DNA from: Lachnospiraceae bacterium
GTDB taxonomy: Bacteria > Bacillota > Clostridia > Lachnospirales > Lachnospiraceae
Assembly (NCBI GenBank): GCA_910575255.1
Contig: CAJTEM010000012.1
Span: forward strand, 1-64,000
Reading direction: 5' to 3'
DNA: 64,000 nt
Part shown: one piece after another, positions 1 through 9,489 of the stretch
Layout: every line of letters starts with the position of its first letter
Position numbering within the stretch: the first letter of the stretch is position 1
Notes under the pieces: generated by a model
The model's input: the letters and a program-made list of their open reading frames with translations, nothing else
Databases searched by the model: none
What the model was told of the DNA's origin: nothing
Made by a program: the position numbers and the translations under genes

Positions 1-115
1 TTCTTGATCTCGAAACCGGAAAAATCCGCAGACCCTTTTCGATGGCTGCTCTCCCCGTTTCCCTGGCGTACCTTTTGGAACAGCTTAACTAACTGACATT
101 GTATCTGAACTGTTA
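1..115. repeat. Right half of a long hairpin repeat (window edge)
   Basis: The sequence matches the right arm of the dispersed long palindromes at 32210-32549 and 59611-59930. It has the block beginning TCTCGAAACCGGAAAAATC, then CCCTGGCGTACCTTT, then TTAACTAACTGACATTG and a final GAACTGTTAC. The left arm lies outside the window. It sits downstream of the minus-strand amino-acid operon and may act as its terminator. Positions 116-239 show no gene. Confidence 0.6.
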
Positions 116-239
116 CAAAAAATTATACCAAAGACAAGAGGTGATGTCTAATATCTAATTCTGGCCTTATGTTATAACCTGTAGGTTATGGTTTGACTCA
201 AAACAAGACGCTATCTCCCTCATTGAATCGTCTCCAGGC

Positions 240-1565
240 TCAGGATAATTTATGGATAAACAACCCGCTCCGCAGCTTTGGTTCAAACCATGTAGACTTC
301 GGCGGCATTAAAAGCCCGGCATCGGCCACGGAAAACAGCTCCTGGATCGAAGTCGGATACATGGCAAAGGCTACCGCGCCATCTCCGCTGTCCACCATCC
401 GCTCCAGTTCTTTCAGTCCCCGGATACCTCCCACAAACTGAATCCGTGCATCTGTCCGGGGATCTCCGATCCCCAGCACCGGAGCCAGCAGATAATCCTG
501 CAGCAAGGACACATCCAGCCCTTTGACCGGATCCTCTGTCAGGTGTTCTGCAAGAACCTCCAGCTCATACCACTGCCCTGCCAGATACATTCCTATGTGG
601 CGGCGCTCTGTGGGCTGGGCTCCCTGGTTCCCGGCATCCTCAGACAGTCTTTTGACAGCAAACCGCTCTCTTACCTTCTTTAGAAACTCTTCCTCCGTAT
701 TCCCGTTTAAATCTTTTACCACCCGGTTATACGGCATAATCATCAGCTGGTCGTCCGGAAACAGAACCGACAGAAAATAGTTAAACGGCTCCTCTCCCGT
801 ATACTCCGGATTCTCTTTTCTCCTTTTTAAGCCAACCTTGACTGCCGAAGCCGCCCGGTGATGCCCGTCCGCTATGTAGATCCCGGTCATCTGACGGAAC
901 CGCTTCTGAATCCGGCCTGTCCACTGCCCCGACGCCTCCCCGGATGCTCCGTTATCTGCTTTCCCGGCTTCCGTGGCCGTAGCGCCATCTCCGGTACTGC
1001 CTTCCACAGCCTTCCACACCCGATGCCGTATCCCATCTTCAGCGGTAAAATCATACAGTGCCTCGTGACTGCATATCTCAGACACAAGCTGATTCAGCTC
1101 TTCGTCAGAGCGATAGGCCAGAAAGATCGGTCCTGTATGGGCATCTGTCACATCTACATGACAGATCCGATCCTGTTCTTTATCCTCTCGGGTATTCTCA
1201 TGCTTCTTAATTACGCCATTTACGTAGTCATCCACTGCGGCGCAGGCCACAATTCCGGTCTGGCTGCGCCCGTTCATAGTCAGCTCATATACATAATAAC
1301 ATTCGGATTCCTCCGAAACCAGAATCCCCTCTTTCTGCCATTGTTCTAACAGCTCTTTTGCCTTGGCATACACTCTCGGGTCATGCAGATCCACATTATC
1401 TGCAAACTGCGTCTCCGCCCGGTCTGCTGCCAGAAATGACATGGGATTCTTTTCAACCTCCCGCTTTGCCTCTTGCCGGTTGTAAACGTCATAAGGAAGC
1501 GCCGCCACTTTTGACGCCACTTCCTTATTAGGACGGATACACCGAAATGGTCTTACTTCCGCCAT
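240..1565 (-). CDS. DUF1015 family protein (COG4198), last gene of the serine cluster
   Basis: This 441-aa protein belongs to the DUF1015 family, whose biochemical role is not settled. Visible marks are the N-terminal RPFRCIRPNKE block, a KKHENTREDKEQDR stretch near residues 120-133, and IADGHHRAASA near 231-241. A DGHHR-type motif also occurs in ParB-like serine kinases (SerK, SbnI), which suggests a nucleotide- or phosphoserine-handling fold. It lies 26 bp downstream of serA on the same strand and so is probably co-transcribed with serC-serA. No serB is seen in the window. A Gly/Ala/Thr-rich stretch at about 190-215 looks like an inserted loop. Family assignment is firm; any role in serine metabolism is inference from context. 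Confidence 0.85.
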   Translation of the reverse strand: MAEVRPFRCIRPNKEVASKVAALPYDVYNRQEAKREVEKNPMSFLAADRAETQFADNVDLHDPRVYAKAKELLEQWQKEGILVSEESECYYVYELTMNGRSQTGIVACAAVDDYVNGVIKKHENTREDKEQDRICHVDVTDAHTGPIFLAYRSDEELNQLVSEICSHEALYDFTAEDGIRHRVWKAVEGSTGDGATATEAGKADNGASGEASGQWTGRIQKRFRQMTGIYIADGHHRAASAVKVGLKRRKENPEYTGEEPFNYFLSVLFPDDQLMIMPYNRVVKDLNGNTEEEFLKKVRERFAVKRLSEDAGNQGAQPTERRHIGMYLAGQWYELEVLAEHLTEDPVKGLDVSLLQDYLLAPVLGIGDPRTDARIQFVGGIRGLKELERMVDSGDGAVAFAMYPTSIQELFSVADAGLLMPPKSTWFEPKLRSGLFIHKLS

Positions 1566-1591
1566 ATCGCTCTCCTTTTTTCTAAAAAACC

Positions 1592-2755
1592 TTACTGAAT
1601 CACCCGCACCCGCAGGATTCCGCCGATTCCAGACAACTTCTGAATCGTCTCCTCATCCGGCTTCTTATCCAAATCCATCAGTGTATAGGCATACATTTCC
1701 CGGCTCTTGTTGGTCATATCAGAAATATTGATTCCGCAGGAAGCCATCATACCGGTTACCTGACCGATCATATTCGGTACATTCAGATGCATGACTGCCA
1801 CACGGCTGACGGTCTTGCACACGCCCATATCACAGGCCGGATAGTTGACAGAATTACGGATATTACCGTTCTCCAGATAATCCATCATCTCCATCACTGC
1901 CATCTTGGCGCAGTTGTCCTCCGACTCCTCGGTAGAAGCTCCCAGATGGGGAATTGCAATCACGTTCTTCATGTTCACTGCCTTGGGATTCGGGAAATCC
2001 GTCACATATTTCCGCACTTTCCCGGACTCCAGGGCCGCAGCCATATCGTCATCATTGACCAGCAGGTCTCTGGCAAAGTTCAGAACCACAACACCGTCCT
2101 TCATCTTTCCTATAGTCTCTGCATTGATCATTCCTCTGGTCCCATCCAAAAGCGGCACATGGATGGTGATAAAATCGCATTCCTCATAAATCGTATCCAC
2201 ACTGGTAATATGCTTGACATCCCGGGAAAGCATCCATGCCGCATTAACGGAAATATAAGGATCAAAGCCATAAACCTCCATGCCCAGAGATGCCGCCGCA
2301 TTGGCCACCTCAGCGCCAATCGCGCCCAGTCCGATGACTCCGAGCTTCTTTCCCTTGATCTCACCGCCGGCAAAAGCTTTCTTGCTCTTCTCCACGGTCT
2401 TGGAAATGTTGGCATCCTCTTTATTGTCCTGGCACCAGGCAATGCCGCCGATAATATCACGGCTTGCCAACAGCATGCCGGCCAGCACCAGCTCCTTGAC
2501 GCCGTTGGCATTCGCGCCCGGGGTGTTAAATACTACAATGCCCTTTTTGGCGCAATCCTCCAGAGGAATATTATTGACCCCGGCTCCGGCTCTGGCAATG
2601 GCCAGCAAAGCATCGGAAAACTCTGTCTCGTGGAGAGAAGCGCTTCTCACCAGAATGCCCTCTGCCTCCTGGATATCCTCAGTCAGCTTATAATCTTCGG
2701 TCAGAAAGCCCAGACCGTATTTGGAAATCGCGTTTAAACAATGAATGGTCTTCAT
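1592..2755 (-). CDS. serA: D-3-phosphoglycerate dehydrogenase
   Basis: SerA oxidises 3-phosphoglycerate to 3-phosphohydroxypyruvate with NAD, the first step of serine synthesis in the cytoplasm. The 387-aa protein has the Rossmann motif GLGAIG at 142-147, the D-2-hydroxyacid dehydrogenase signature region (VPLLDGTRGMINAET), the IPHLGAST motif that follows the catalytic region, and a short C-terminal ACT-like domain (VMHLNVPNMIGQVTGMM), which in this family often binds serine. The length fits the short ACT-containing form. Its ATG overlaps the serC stop by 4 bp (ATGA), so the two are translationally coupled. Assignment is secure. Confidence 0.95.
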   Translation of the reverse strand: MKTIHCLNAISKYGLGFLTEDYKLTEDIQEAEGILVRSASLHETEFSDALLAIARAGAGVNNIPLEDCAKKGIVVFNTPGANANGVKELVLAGMLLASRDIIGGIAWCQDNKEDANISKTVEKSKKAFAGGEIKGKKLGVIGLGAIGAEVANAAASLGMEVYGFDPYISVNAAWMLSRDVKHITSVDTIYEECDFITIHVPLLDGTRGMINAETIGKMKDGVVVLNFARDLLVNDDDMAAALESGKVRKYVTDFPNPKAVNMKNVIAIPHLGASTEESEDNCAKMAVMEMMDYLENGNIRNSVNYPACDMGVCKTVSRVAVMHLNVPNMIGQVTGMMASCGINISDMTNKSREMYAYTLMDLDKKPDEETIQKLSGIGGILRVRVIQ

Positions 2756-3837
2756 GCCTGATGTGCCTCCTCAAATTTCCTCATAAACTGCACCAGCTTC
2801 TCCACGCCCTCAATCGGCATAGCGTTATAAATGCTGGCCCGCATACCACCTACCGTTCTGTGTCCCTTCAGATTCACAAATCCTGCTGCTGTGGCCTCTT
2901 TGATGAACAGAGCATCCAAATCGGCATCTCCGGTCACAAACGGAACATTCATCAGCGAACGGTCCTCCTTCACCACGGTTCCCTTAAAGAGCTTGCTCTC
3001 ATCCAGGAAATCATAGATAATCTTAGCCTTTTTCTCATTGTACTCTTTCATCGCCTCAAGGCCGCCTTTTGCCTTCAGCCACTTAAACACCTTCCCACAG
3101 ATATAAATGCCATATGCCGGAGGCGTGTTATACAACGACTTCGCGTCCGCATGCGTCTTGTACTGACACATGGTGGGGGTTCCTTCCAGAACGTCCTCGG
3201 TGATCAGATCCTCACGGATGATCACGATCACTACCCCGGCCGGTCCGATATTCTTCTGCACGCCGCCGTAGATCACGCCGTACTTGGTCACATCCACCGG
3301 CTCAGACAAAAAGCAAGAGGAAACATCAGCCACCAGGGTCTTACCCTTAGTGTTGGGCAGGGTCTTATATTTGGTGCCGTAAATCGTGTTGTTCTCGCAG
3401 ATATATACATAATCCGCGTCATCATCGATCGGCAGGTCGGAACAGTCCGGAATATAGCTGAAGGTCTTATCCTCGCTGGAGGCTACTGCCACTGCCTTGC
3501 CGTATTTCTGAGCTTCCTTAAATGCCTTCTTTGCCCATTGTCCGGTGATGATATAATCCGCCACCTTATTCTTCATCAGGTTCTGCGGAATCATAGAGAA
3601 CTGCAGATGGGCGCCGCCCTGCAGAAACAACACCTTGTAATTGTCCGGAATGTTCATCAGCTCCCGAAGGTCTGCCTCCGCCTCCTGAATGATCGTCTCA
3701 AAAGCCTTGGAACGATGGCTCATCTCCATCACAGACATGCCGGTGCCTTTGTAGTCCAACATCTCTTCTGCTGCTTCTTTCAGAACCTCTTCCGGCAATA
3801 CTGCCGGGCCTGCCGAAAAGTTATACACTCTTCCCAT
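2752..3837 (-). CDS. serC: Phosphoserine aminotransferase
   Basis: SerC transaminates 3-phosphohydroxypyruvate with glutamate to give phosphoserine, using PLP. The protein of 361 aa starts with the family hallmark MGRVYNFSAGPAVLPEEVL. The PLP lysine is K195 in GGVQKNIGPAG, and the C-terminal GHRTVGGMRASIYNAM block is typical. I chose the ATG at 3837 because a strong AAGGAGG lies just upstream. The frame stays open for 16 more codons upstream through a segment closely matching the one before ilvD (see findings). It is coupled to serA by a 4 bp overlap and follows ilvB by about 70 bp. Confidence 0.95.
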   Translation of the reverse strand: MGRVYNFSAGPAVLPEEVLKEAAEEMLDYKGTGMSVMEMSHRSKAFETIIQEAEADLRELMNIPDNYKVLFLQGGAHLQFSMIPQNLMKNKVADYIITGQWAKKAFKEAQKYGKAVAVASSEDKTFSYIPDCSDLPIDDDADYVYICENNTIYGTKYKTLPNTKGKTLVADVSSCFLSEPVDVTKYGVIYGGVQKNIGPAGVVIVIIREDLITEDVLEGTPTMCQYKTHADAKSLYNTPPAYGIYICGKVFKWLKAKGGLEAMKEYNEKKAKIIYDFLDESKLFKGTVVKEDRSLMNVPFVTGDADLDALFIKEATAAGFVNLKGHRTVGGMRASIYNAMPIEGVEKLVQFMRKFEEAHQA

Positions 3838-3906
3838 TGAATTTTCCTCCTTTTTCGTCCATGCTTTCCGGACATTCTGGTACACTTCTTGAGTGTTTCC
3901 TCCCTC
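3838..3906 (-). promoter_or_regulatory. serC leader, duplicated before ilvD
   Basis: This ilvB-serC gap is about 65 nt of sequence nearly identical to the leader before ilvD (7334-7400). Shared parts are an upstream GAGG-type Shine-Dalgarno, a small inverted repeat GTCC(n9)GGAC, and the AAGGAGG that serves the main ATG. In both copies the frame is open and continuous with the downstream gene, encoding VYQ(D/N)VRKAWTK. Function is unknown. It could be a leader element or an alternative N-terminus. Confidence 0.55.
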
Positions 3907-5655
3907 TTAATTTATCTTCAGATCTGTATCGTCAAATGCATCCTGAATCGGAGCACCCGGCGAGACCATCGGATATACCTTATCATCGCAGTTGATCTGG
4001 CAGTCAAGAACTACCGGCGCCCTCAGAGCCATAGCCTCCTCCAGAGCCGGCCGCAATTCATCCCGGCTGCTGACACGCATAGCCTTTGCACCCATCGCTT
4101 CCGCCAGCTTCACAAAATCCACTGCATCATTTAACACCGTATGCGAATACCGCTTGCCGTAGAACAACGTCTGCCACTGACGCACCATACCCAGCACATG
4201 GTTATTGATCACCACCTGAATTACCGGGATATTGTAGCGCACTGCGGTGGCAATCTCATTCATATTCATGCGGAAGCAGCCGTCTCCTGCGATATTGATC
4301 ACAGTCTTGTCCGGCTCTCCCATATCGCGGCAGCCAAGCTTCGCCCCTAAGGCAGCGCCCAGGCCGTATCCCATGGTTCCCAGGCCGCCTGAAGTCAGAA
4401 ATGTCCTCGGCTTTTTATATTTATAATATTGTGCCGCCCACATCTGATGCTGTCCCACCTCGGTGACAATCACCGCATCGCCTCTGGTCATATCATAAAC
4501 CGTCTCAACCACATACGGTCCGGTCAGCACGCTCTTGTCATAGCGCAGCGGATACATATCCTTCATCCGCTCCACATGATTCACCCATTCGTCATGATTG
4601 ATCGGATCCAGCCGTGCGTTCAGCCTGCGCAGCACCACCTGCAGGTCTCCGATAATACTGACATCGGTCCGGATATTTTTATTAATCTCTGCCGGATCCA
4701 CGTCAATCTGCAGAATCCTGGCATTCTGCGCAAATTTGGATGCATTGCCGGTCACACGGTCACTGAAACGGGCCCCGGCCACAATCAGCAAATCGCATTC
4801 CGTAACTCCGTAATTGGACGTCTTGGTTCCATGCATGCCGATCATGCCGGTATACATCTCATCCGTCCCGTCAAATGCGCCCTTGCCCATCAGGGAATCC
4901 GCTACCGGCGCCTGAATCCGGTGAGCCAGGGTTCGCAGCTCCTCAGAAGCATTCGCCAGCACCGCTCCGCCGCCTACGAAGATAAACGGCCTCTGCGCCT
5001 TACGGATCATCTCCAGCGCCGCCTCCAGATCTTCCTCACAGATCGTATCGGTCTGACGTTCAACCGGCTCTGGCTCAGCCGCCACATATTCGCAAGTGTC
5101 AGCAGTCACGTTCTTGGTAATATCAATCAGAACCGGGCCCGGCCGGCCGCTCTGGGCAATCGTAAATGCCCGCCGGACCACAGAAGCCAGCTTTTTGATA
5201 TCCTTGACAATAAAATTATACTTGGTAATCGGCATGGTCACTCCCAGGATATCGATCTCCTGAAAGCTGTCTTTTCCCAGCAAGTTCACAGCAACATTGC
5301 AGGTGATCGCCACCATGGGAATGGAATCCATGTAAGCTGTGGCAATCCCTGTCACCAGGTTCGTGGCTCCGGGACCCGAGGTGGCAAGACAGACTCCCAC
5401 CTTTCCGGTTGCCCGGGCATAGCCATCTGCCGCATGCGCTGCCCCCTGTTCATGGGAAGTCAGCACATGGGTGATCTCTCCCTGATGCTTATAGAGGGCA
5501 TCGTATATGTTCAAAATCGCACCGCCCGGATAACCAAAGACGGTTTTCACTCCCTGCTCCTTCAGACATTCGATTAATATCTCAGAACCGTTCAAAACCA
5601 CCGGCTCTTTCGCTGGCTGGGAAGAAAGTGTTTGTGGGGTGTTCCTTTCTGACAT
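3907..5655 (-). CDS. ilvB: Acetolactate synthase, large (catalytic) subunit
   Basis: IlvB condenses two pyruvates (or pyruvate and 2-oxobutyrate) in the first common step of branched-chain amino-acid synthesis, using ThDP, Mg and FAD. The 582-aa length is normal. The ThDP glutamate lies in TSHEQGAAHAADGYARA near residue 70, the central FAD-binding domain contains FVGGGAVLANAS, and the C-terminal ThDP/Mg motif is GDGCFRMNMNEI through VINN. The ATG at 5655 follows an AGGAGCTTAGCT-type site and lies 16 bp after ilvD. No ilvN regulatory subunit is adjacent, so it is encoded elsewhere or absent. Confidence 0.94.
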   Translation of the reverse strand: MSERNTPQTLSSQPAKEPVVLNGSEILIECLKEQGVKTVFGYPGGAILNIYDALYKHQGEITHVLTSHEQGAAHAADGYARATGKVGVCLATSGPGATNLVTGIATAYMDSIPMVAITCNVAVNLLGKDSFQEIDILGVTMPITKYNFIVKDIKKLASVVRRAFTIAQSGRPGPVLIDITKNVTADTCEYVAAEPEPVERQTDTICEEDLEAALEMIRKAQRPFIFVGGGAVLANASEELRTLAHRIQAPVADSLMGKGAFDGTDEMYTGMIGMHGTKTSNYGVTECDLLIVAGARFSDRVTGNASKFAQNARILQIDVDPAEINKNIRTDVSIIGDLQVVLRRLNARLDPINHDEWVNHVERMKDMYPLRYDKSVLTGPYVVETVYDMTRGDAVIVTEVGQHQMWAAQYYKYKKPRTFLTSGGLGTMGYGLGAALGAKLGCRDMGEPDKTVINIAGDGCFRMNMNEIATAVRYNIPVIQVVINNHVLGMVRQWQTLFYGKRYSHTVLNDAVDFVKLAEAMGAKAMRVSSRDELRPALEEAMALRAPVVLDCQINCDDKVYPMVSPGAPIQDAFDDTDLKIN

Positions 5656-5671
5656 CAGCTAAGCTCCTTTT

Positions 5672-7333
5672 CTAATTTCCTTTTAATACTGCACCTTTAT
5701 CGGCACTCGTCACCTGCTCGGCATAACGCTTCAGATATCCGGAAACCTCTTTCTTTTTAGGAGTCCAGTTCTCTCTGCGTTTTGCCAGCTCCTCATCCGA
5801 AACCTTCATATCGATCGTATTGGCATTGATATCGATGGAAATAATATCTCCCTCCTGAACCAGTCCGATCGGCCCGCCGGCCGCTGCCTCCGGGCATACG
5901 TGCCCGATCGAAGCGCCGCGGGAAGCGCCGCTGAAGCGCCCGTCCGTAATCAGTGCCACGGAAGCGCCCAGCCCCATGCCGGCAATCGCGGAGGTAGGAT
6001 TGAGCATCTCTCTCATGCCCGGACCTCCCTTCGGTCCTTCATAGCGGATGACAACCACATCGCCTGCCACGATTCTGCCGCCCTTGATCGCTGCAATCGC
6101 ATCTTCTTCACTGTCAAATACCCTTGCCGGACCTTCATGCTTCAGCATCTCCGGCACAACGGCAGAACGCTTCACCACACAGGAATCCGGTGCCAGGTTC
6201 CCCCGCAATACAGCTATGCCTCCGGTGGCGGAATAAGGATTCTCTGCGGTGCGGATCACCTCCGGGTTCTTATTCTCACATCCTTTGATATTCTCACCGA
6301 CCGTTTTCCCGGTCACTGTCATGCAATCCAGGTTCAAAAGCCCCAGCTTACTGATCTCGTTCATCACTGCATACACACCGCCGGCCTCATTCAGATCCTC
6401 CATATAGGTTGGGCCAGCCGGCGCCAGATGACACAGATTCGGAGTTCTGGCACTGATCTCATTGGCAATATCCACATTCAGCTCCACCCCGGCCTCATGG
6501 GCAATCGCCGGCAGATGCAGCATACTGTTGGTACTGCAGCCCAGTGCCATATCCATGGTCAGAGCATTGCGAAAAGCCGCCTCAGTCATGATATCTTTGG
6601 GGCAGATATTTCTTTCCACCATATCCATCACCGCCATGCCCGCATGCTTAGCCAGGCGGATCCTCTCAGAATATACCGCAGGAATGGTTCCGTTGCCCCG
6701 AAGGCCCATACCCAGCACCTCGGTCAGACAGTTCATGCTGTTCGCCGTGTACATGCCGGAGCACGAACCGCAGGTCGGACATACCTTATTGGCAAAATCC
6801 TCCACATCCTCTTCTGTCATGATGCCTGCCGCATAAGCGCCCACGGCCTCAAACATGCTGGAAAGGCTCTTCTTCTCACCCTTCACACGCCCTGCCAGCA
6901 TGGGCCCTCCGCTGACAAATACCGTGGGGATATTCAGACGCGCTGCCGCCATCAGAAGCCCCGGCACATTCTTATCACAGTTAGGAACCATCACCAATCC
7001 GTCAAACTGATGTGCCAGAGCCATACATTCCGTGGAATCCGCAATCAGATCCCGGGTCACAAGAGAGTATTTCATCCCGATATGGCCCATGGCAATTCCG
7101 TCACAAACCGCGATGGCCGGAAACACGATCGGAGTCCCTCCTGCCATGGCCACACCCTGCTTGACCGCCTCCACAATCTTATCCAGATTCATATGCCCAG
7201 GAACAATCTCATTGTAAGAACTGACCACTCCGATCAGCGGTCTGGCCAGCTCCTCCTCCGTGTAGCCCAGTGCCCGAAACAAAGATCTTGCCGGAGCCTG
7301 CTGCATTCCTGACTTTGCGTTATCACTTCTCAT
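5672..7333 (-). CDS. ilvD: Dihydroxy-acid dehydratase
   Basis: IlvD dehydrates 2,3-dihydroxy acids to the 2-oxo acid precursors of valine and isoleucine and carries an Fe-S cluster. About 553 aa from the chosen start. Cluster-ligand cysteines are visible in [19 protein letters not shown] and [16 protein letters not shown], and the C-terminal half has [12 protein letters not shown] and [15 protein letters not shown]. The ATG at 7333 was chosen because AAGGAGG lies 9-10 nt upstream and [16 protein letters not shown] matches usual N-termini. An open extension of 35 codons upstream includes the leader shared with serC. The next gene, ilvB, begins 16 bp after its stop. Confidence 0.94.
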   Translation of the reverse strand: MRSDNAKSGMQQAPARSLFRALGYTEEELARPLIGVVSSYNEIVPGHMNLDKIVEAVKQGVAMAGGTPIVFPAIAVCDGIAMGHIGMKYSLVTRDLIADSTECMALAHQFDGLVMVPNCDKNVPGLLMAAARLNIPTVFVSGGPMLAGRVKGEKKSLSSMFEAVGAYAAGIMTEEDVEDFANKVCPTCGSCSGMYTANSMNCLTEVLGMGLRGNGTIPAVYSERIRLAKHAGMAVMDMVERNICPKDIMTEAAFRNALTMDMALGCSTNSMLHLPAIAHEAGVELNVDIANEISARTPNLCHLAPAGPTYMEDLNEAGGVYAVMNEISKLGLLNLDCMTVTGKTVGENIKGCENKNPEVIRTAENPYSATGGIAVLRGNLAPDSCVVKRSAVVPEMLKHEGPARVFDSEEDAIAAIKGGRIVAGDVVVIRYEGPKGGPGMREMLNPTSAIAGMGLGASVALITDGRFSGASRGASIGHVCPEAAAGGPIGLVQEGDIISIDINANTIDMKVSDEELAKRRENWTPKKKEVSGYLKRYAEQVTSADKGAVLKGN

Positions 7334-7400
7334 AATTGAATTTCCTCCTTTTGTCCATGCTTTCCGGACATCCTGATACACCCAAAGAGTACTTCCTCCT
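7334..7400 (-). promoter_or_regulatory. ilvD leader, duplicated before serC
   Basis: This is the second copy of the leader described before serC. Between the copies the sequence ATGTCCGGAAAGCATGGAC is identical, and codon differences in the [11 protein letters not shown] frame are mostly synonymous (TAT/TAC, ACA/ACG). That hints at selection on the peptide or a recent duplication. The inverted repeat TGTCC(n9)GGACA lies just before the main Shine-Dalgarno. Confidence 0.55.
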
Positions 7401-7495
7401 CTGCTTTTCTGCCAGACACCCTGTTCAGTAAAAAACACCTTTCTTTGCAGGATACCTCATTCTGCCAGATATCATGTTTCAGCGAAATCCTTCTG

Positions 7496-8578
7496 TCAGA
7501 TCCGTTCCGCAATCAGATCCCCCATCCGGGCAGTTCCTACCCTTGTACAGCCCTCTGACATGATATCCGCAGTACGATATCCCTCAGTCAATACCCTCTG
7601 CACCGCCTTCTCAACGGCATCTGCCTCCTTATCCAGGTCAAAGGAATAACGAAGCATCATAGCTGCCGAAAGAATCGTCGCAATCGGATTCGCCAGATCC
7701 TTCCCGGCAATATCCGGAGCCGAGCCATGGCTGGGCTCATACATGCCAAACCTGCTCTCATTCAGGCTGGCCGAAGACAGCATCCCGATAGAACCGGTAA
7801 TCATGCTGGCCTCATCCGACAAAATGTCGCCAAACATATTCTCTGTCAGCACGACATCAAACTGTCCCGGGTTCATCACCAGCTGCATGGCACAGTTATC
7901 CACCAGCATATGCTCCAGCTTGACATCCGGATAATCCTCTGCCACCGCTTCCACCACCTTGCGCCACAGCCGTGAGGAATCCAGTACATTGGCCTTATCC
8001 ACACTGATGACACTCTTTCTTCTCTTCCTGGCAATGTCAAATGCCTTGACAGCAATCCGGCGGATCTCATTCTCGTTGTATGTAAGAGTATCCGTAGCCT
8101 GAAGCACACCATCCACTTCCTCGGTATGACGCTCCCCGAAATAAAGCCCGCCGGTCAGCTCCCGCATAATCACCATATCAAAGCCGTCCCCAATGATCTC
8201 CTTTTTCAGCGGACATGCCTTTGCCAGCTCCTTGTACAGATAAGCCGGACGGATATTGGCAAACAGATTAAGGCCCTTGCGAATCGCCAGCAATCCGGCC
8301 TCCGGCCTCAGATTCGGCGCCACGTCATACCAACGGGAGTTCCCCACATTGCCCCCTACTGCTCCCAGAAGAACCGCGTCGCTCTGTCTTGCCGTCTCCA
8401 GCGCCTCTTCTGTCAGCGGCACTCCATAAGCATCGATCGAACATCCGCCCATCAATACTTCCTTGTAATGGAAGGAATGCTCATACACCTGCGCCACCCT
8501 GTCTAATACCTTGCATGCTTCCCGAACGATCTCCGGCCCTATGCCGTCACCTGGTATGGTCACTATTCTACAGTCCAT
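7496..8578 (-). CDS. leuB: 3-isopropylmalate dehydrogenase
   Basis: LeuB oxidatively decarboxylates 3-isopropylmalate in leucine synthesis using NAD. The 360-aa protein has the N-terminal GDGIGPEIV, the [15 protein letters not shown] catalytic lysine region, the metal-binding aspartates in [15 protein letters not shown], and the NAD-binding [19 protein letters not shown] loop. The start is supported by AGAGGTGAC 7-8 nt before the ATG. It is first in the leuB-ilvD-ilvB-serC-serA-DUF1015 run and has a promoter directly upstream (8657-8685). leuA and leuCD are not in the window. Confidence 0.95.
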   Translation of the reverse strand: MDCRIVTIPGDGIGPEIVREACKVLDRVAQVYEHSFHYKEVLMGGCSIDAYGVPLTEEALETARQSDAVLLGAVGGNVGNSRWYDVAPNLRPEAGLLAIRKGLNLFANIRPAYLYKELAKACPLKKEIIGDGFDMVIMRELTGGLYFGERHTEEVDGVLQATDTLTYNENEIRRIAVKAFDIARKRRKSVISVDKANVLDSSRLWRKVVEAVAEDYPDVKLEHMLVDNCAMQLVMNPGQFDVVLTENMFGDILSDEASMITGSIGMLSSASLNESRFGMYEPSHGSAPDIAGKDLANPIATILSAAMMLRYSFDLDKEADAVEKAVQRVLTEGYRTADIMSEGCTRVGTARMGDLIAERI

Positions 8579-8656
8579 TGCCTGTCACCTCTGTTTTTCT
8601 GCTTTTTATGAACCAGAAAAAGGAGCCTGAACCCCCTTCCCAGCATGTTTCCTTTC

Positions 8657-8685
8657 ATATTATCGCATTTGCCTTCATTTTTCAA
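8657..8685 (-). promoter_or_regulatory. Sigma-70 type promoter of the leu-ilv-ser operon
   Basis: On the minus strand a -35 TTGAAA (8685-8680) is followed by a 17-nt spacer and a -10 TAATAT (8662-8657), about 80 nt before the leuB ATG. No T-box signature (GGGTGGNACC-type) was seen in the leader, so the means of amino-acid control is unclear. Confidence 0.6.
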
Positions 8686-8761
8686 CATTTGAATGGGAAT
8701 TTATTTAGAAAATATATACGAGATTGGAATTATGTGTATAACCTGGGGTTATTCTATAAAA

Positions 8762-8783
8762 AGTGTGCGTCCTGACGCACACT
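8762..8783. repeat. Perfect 10-bp inverted repeat
   Basis: AGTGTGCGTC and its exact complement GACGCACACT are separated by two bases. This lies in the 354-bp gap between leuB and the cell-wall protein gene. No T-tract follows on either strand, so it is not an obvious terminator. Confidence 0.6.
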
Positions 8784-8849
8784 CGTGCCGAAGCGCGGCT
8801 GCGGCAGCAGCCATATTCCTTTGCGCGGAGTGCACATCCTCGCGGAGCG

Positions 8850-8885
8850 TTTTATATCATAGGACGACTTTCCTATGATATAAAA
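8850..8885. terminator. 15-bp perfect hairpin, likely bidirectional terminator
   Basis: TTTTATATCATAGGA at 8850-8864 pairs perfectly with 8871-8885 across a 6-nt loop. The arm ends are runs of A and T, so each strand ends in a T-rich tail. A weaker hairpin (TGCGTC/GACGCA, 8890-8919) followed by AACTTTTT on the minus strand lies between it and the 8933 gene stop. Confidence 0.6.
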
Positions 8886-8932
8886 AGTTTGCGTCCATGC
8901 CATTTCTGACACAGACGCATGTTCCCCTCTTC

Positions 8933-9445
8933 TTACTGAACCCACTTCCCGTCGGATCCTACGCGGTATCCGCCGGGAACCAAAGCATCCCTCGCCATCA
9001 CACCACTCTTTAAGAAATAATAATAGTCCTCACCGATCAGCTTCCAGCCATTCTTCATCGCCTTGCCGTCAGCCTGGAAATAATACCACTTGCCATCCTC
9101 TGTCTGAACCCACTCTTCTGCTGCCATCACACCATCCGCGTCCAGCCAGAAGAGATCATTGTTCAGCTTCAAAAGCTGGCTGAGCAGCTTTCTGCCGTTA
9201 TTATCCACATAATACCAGGAACCATTGTCTGACACCCACTGGGTAGTCGCCATGACCCCGTCATCCCTCACCCAGTAAGGGCCGCCATCGGTATCAATCC
9301 AGGTATTCTTGGCCACACCGCCATCCTCCAGATAATAAAACCACTTATTGTCTGTCTTCCCCCAGCCCTGCGCAAATGCCGCAGTGGAAGAAAGTATAGA
9401 AAATGCCAGCGCTGCCGCTGTTATTGCCAGAAATCTTCTCTTCAT
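8933..9445 (-). CDS. Secreted cell-wall-binding repeat protein
   Basis: A 170-aa exported protein made almost only of choline-binding/glucan-binding type repeats. The chosen ATG (9445) follows GAGGAG by 7 nt and opens a signal peptide (MKRRFLAITAAALAFSILS...AFA). After cleavage come about six repeats of the W-(Y/F)Y-aromatic, G-W type (WFYYLEDGGVAKNTWIDTDG, WYYVDNNGRK, WYYFQADGKAMKNGW), ending in GYRVGSDGKWVQ. No catalytic domain is present, so it is either a wall-binding adaptor or a structural protein. A very similar stand-alone protein is encoded at 59109-59510. Confidence 0.85.
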   Translation of the reverse strand: MKRRFLAITAAALAFSILSSTAAFAQGWGKTDNKWFYYLEDGGVAKNTWIDTDGGPYWVRDDGVMATTQWVSDNGSWYYVDNNGRKLLSQLLKLNNDLFWLDADGVMAAEEWVQTEDGKWYYFQADGKAMKNGWKLIGEDYYYFLKSGVMARDALVPGGYRVGSDGKWVQ

Positions 9446-9489
9446 AAAAAACACTCCTCTCAAACACTCCCTGTCATCTCCACGAGGAA

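Noticed and set aside
1787-5577. Long plus-strand frames rich in His/Leu/Arg opposite serA, serC and ilvB
   Set aside because: They are shadows of well-supported biosynthetic genes, with composition unlike real proteins.
8579-8656. T-box or other amino-acid riboswitch before leuB
   Set aside because: No T-box sequence or specifier-stem pattern was found in this short leader; only an ordinary promoter and ribosome site are visible.
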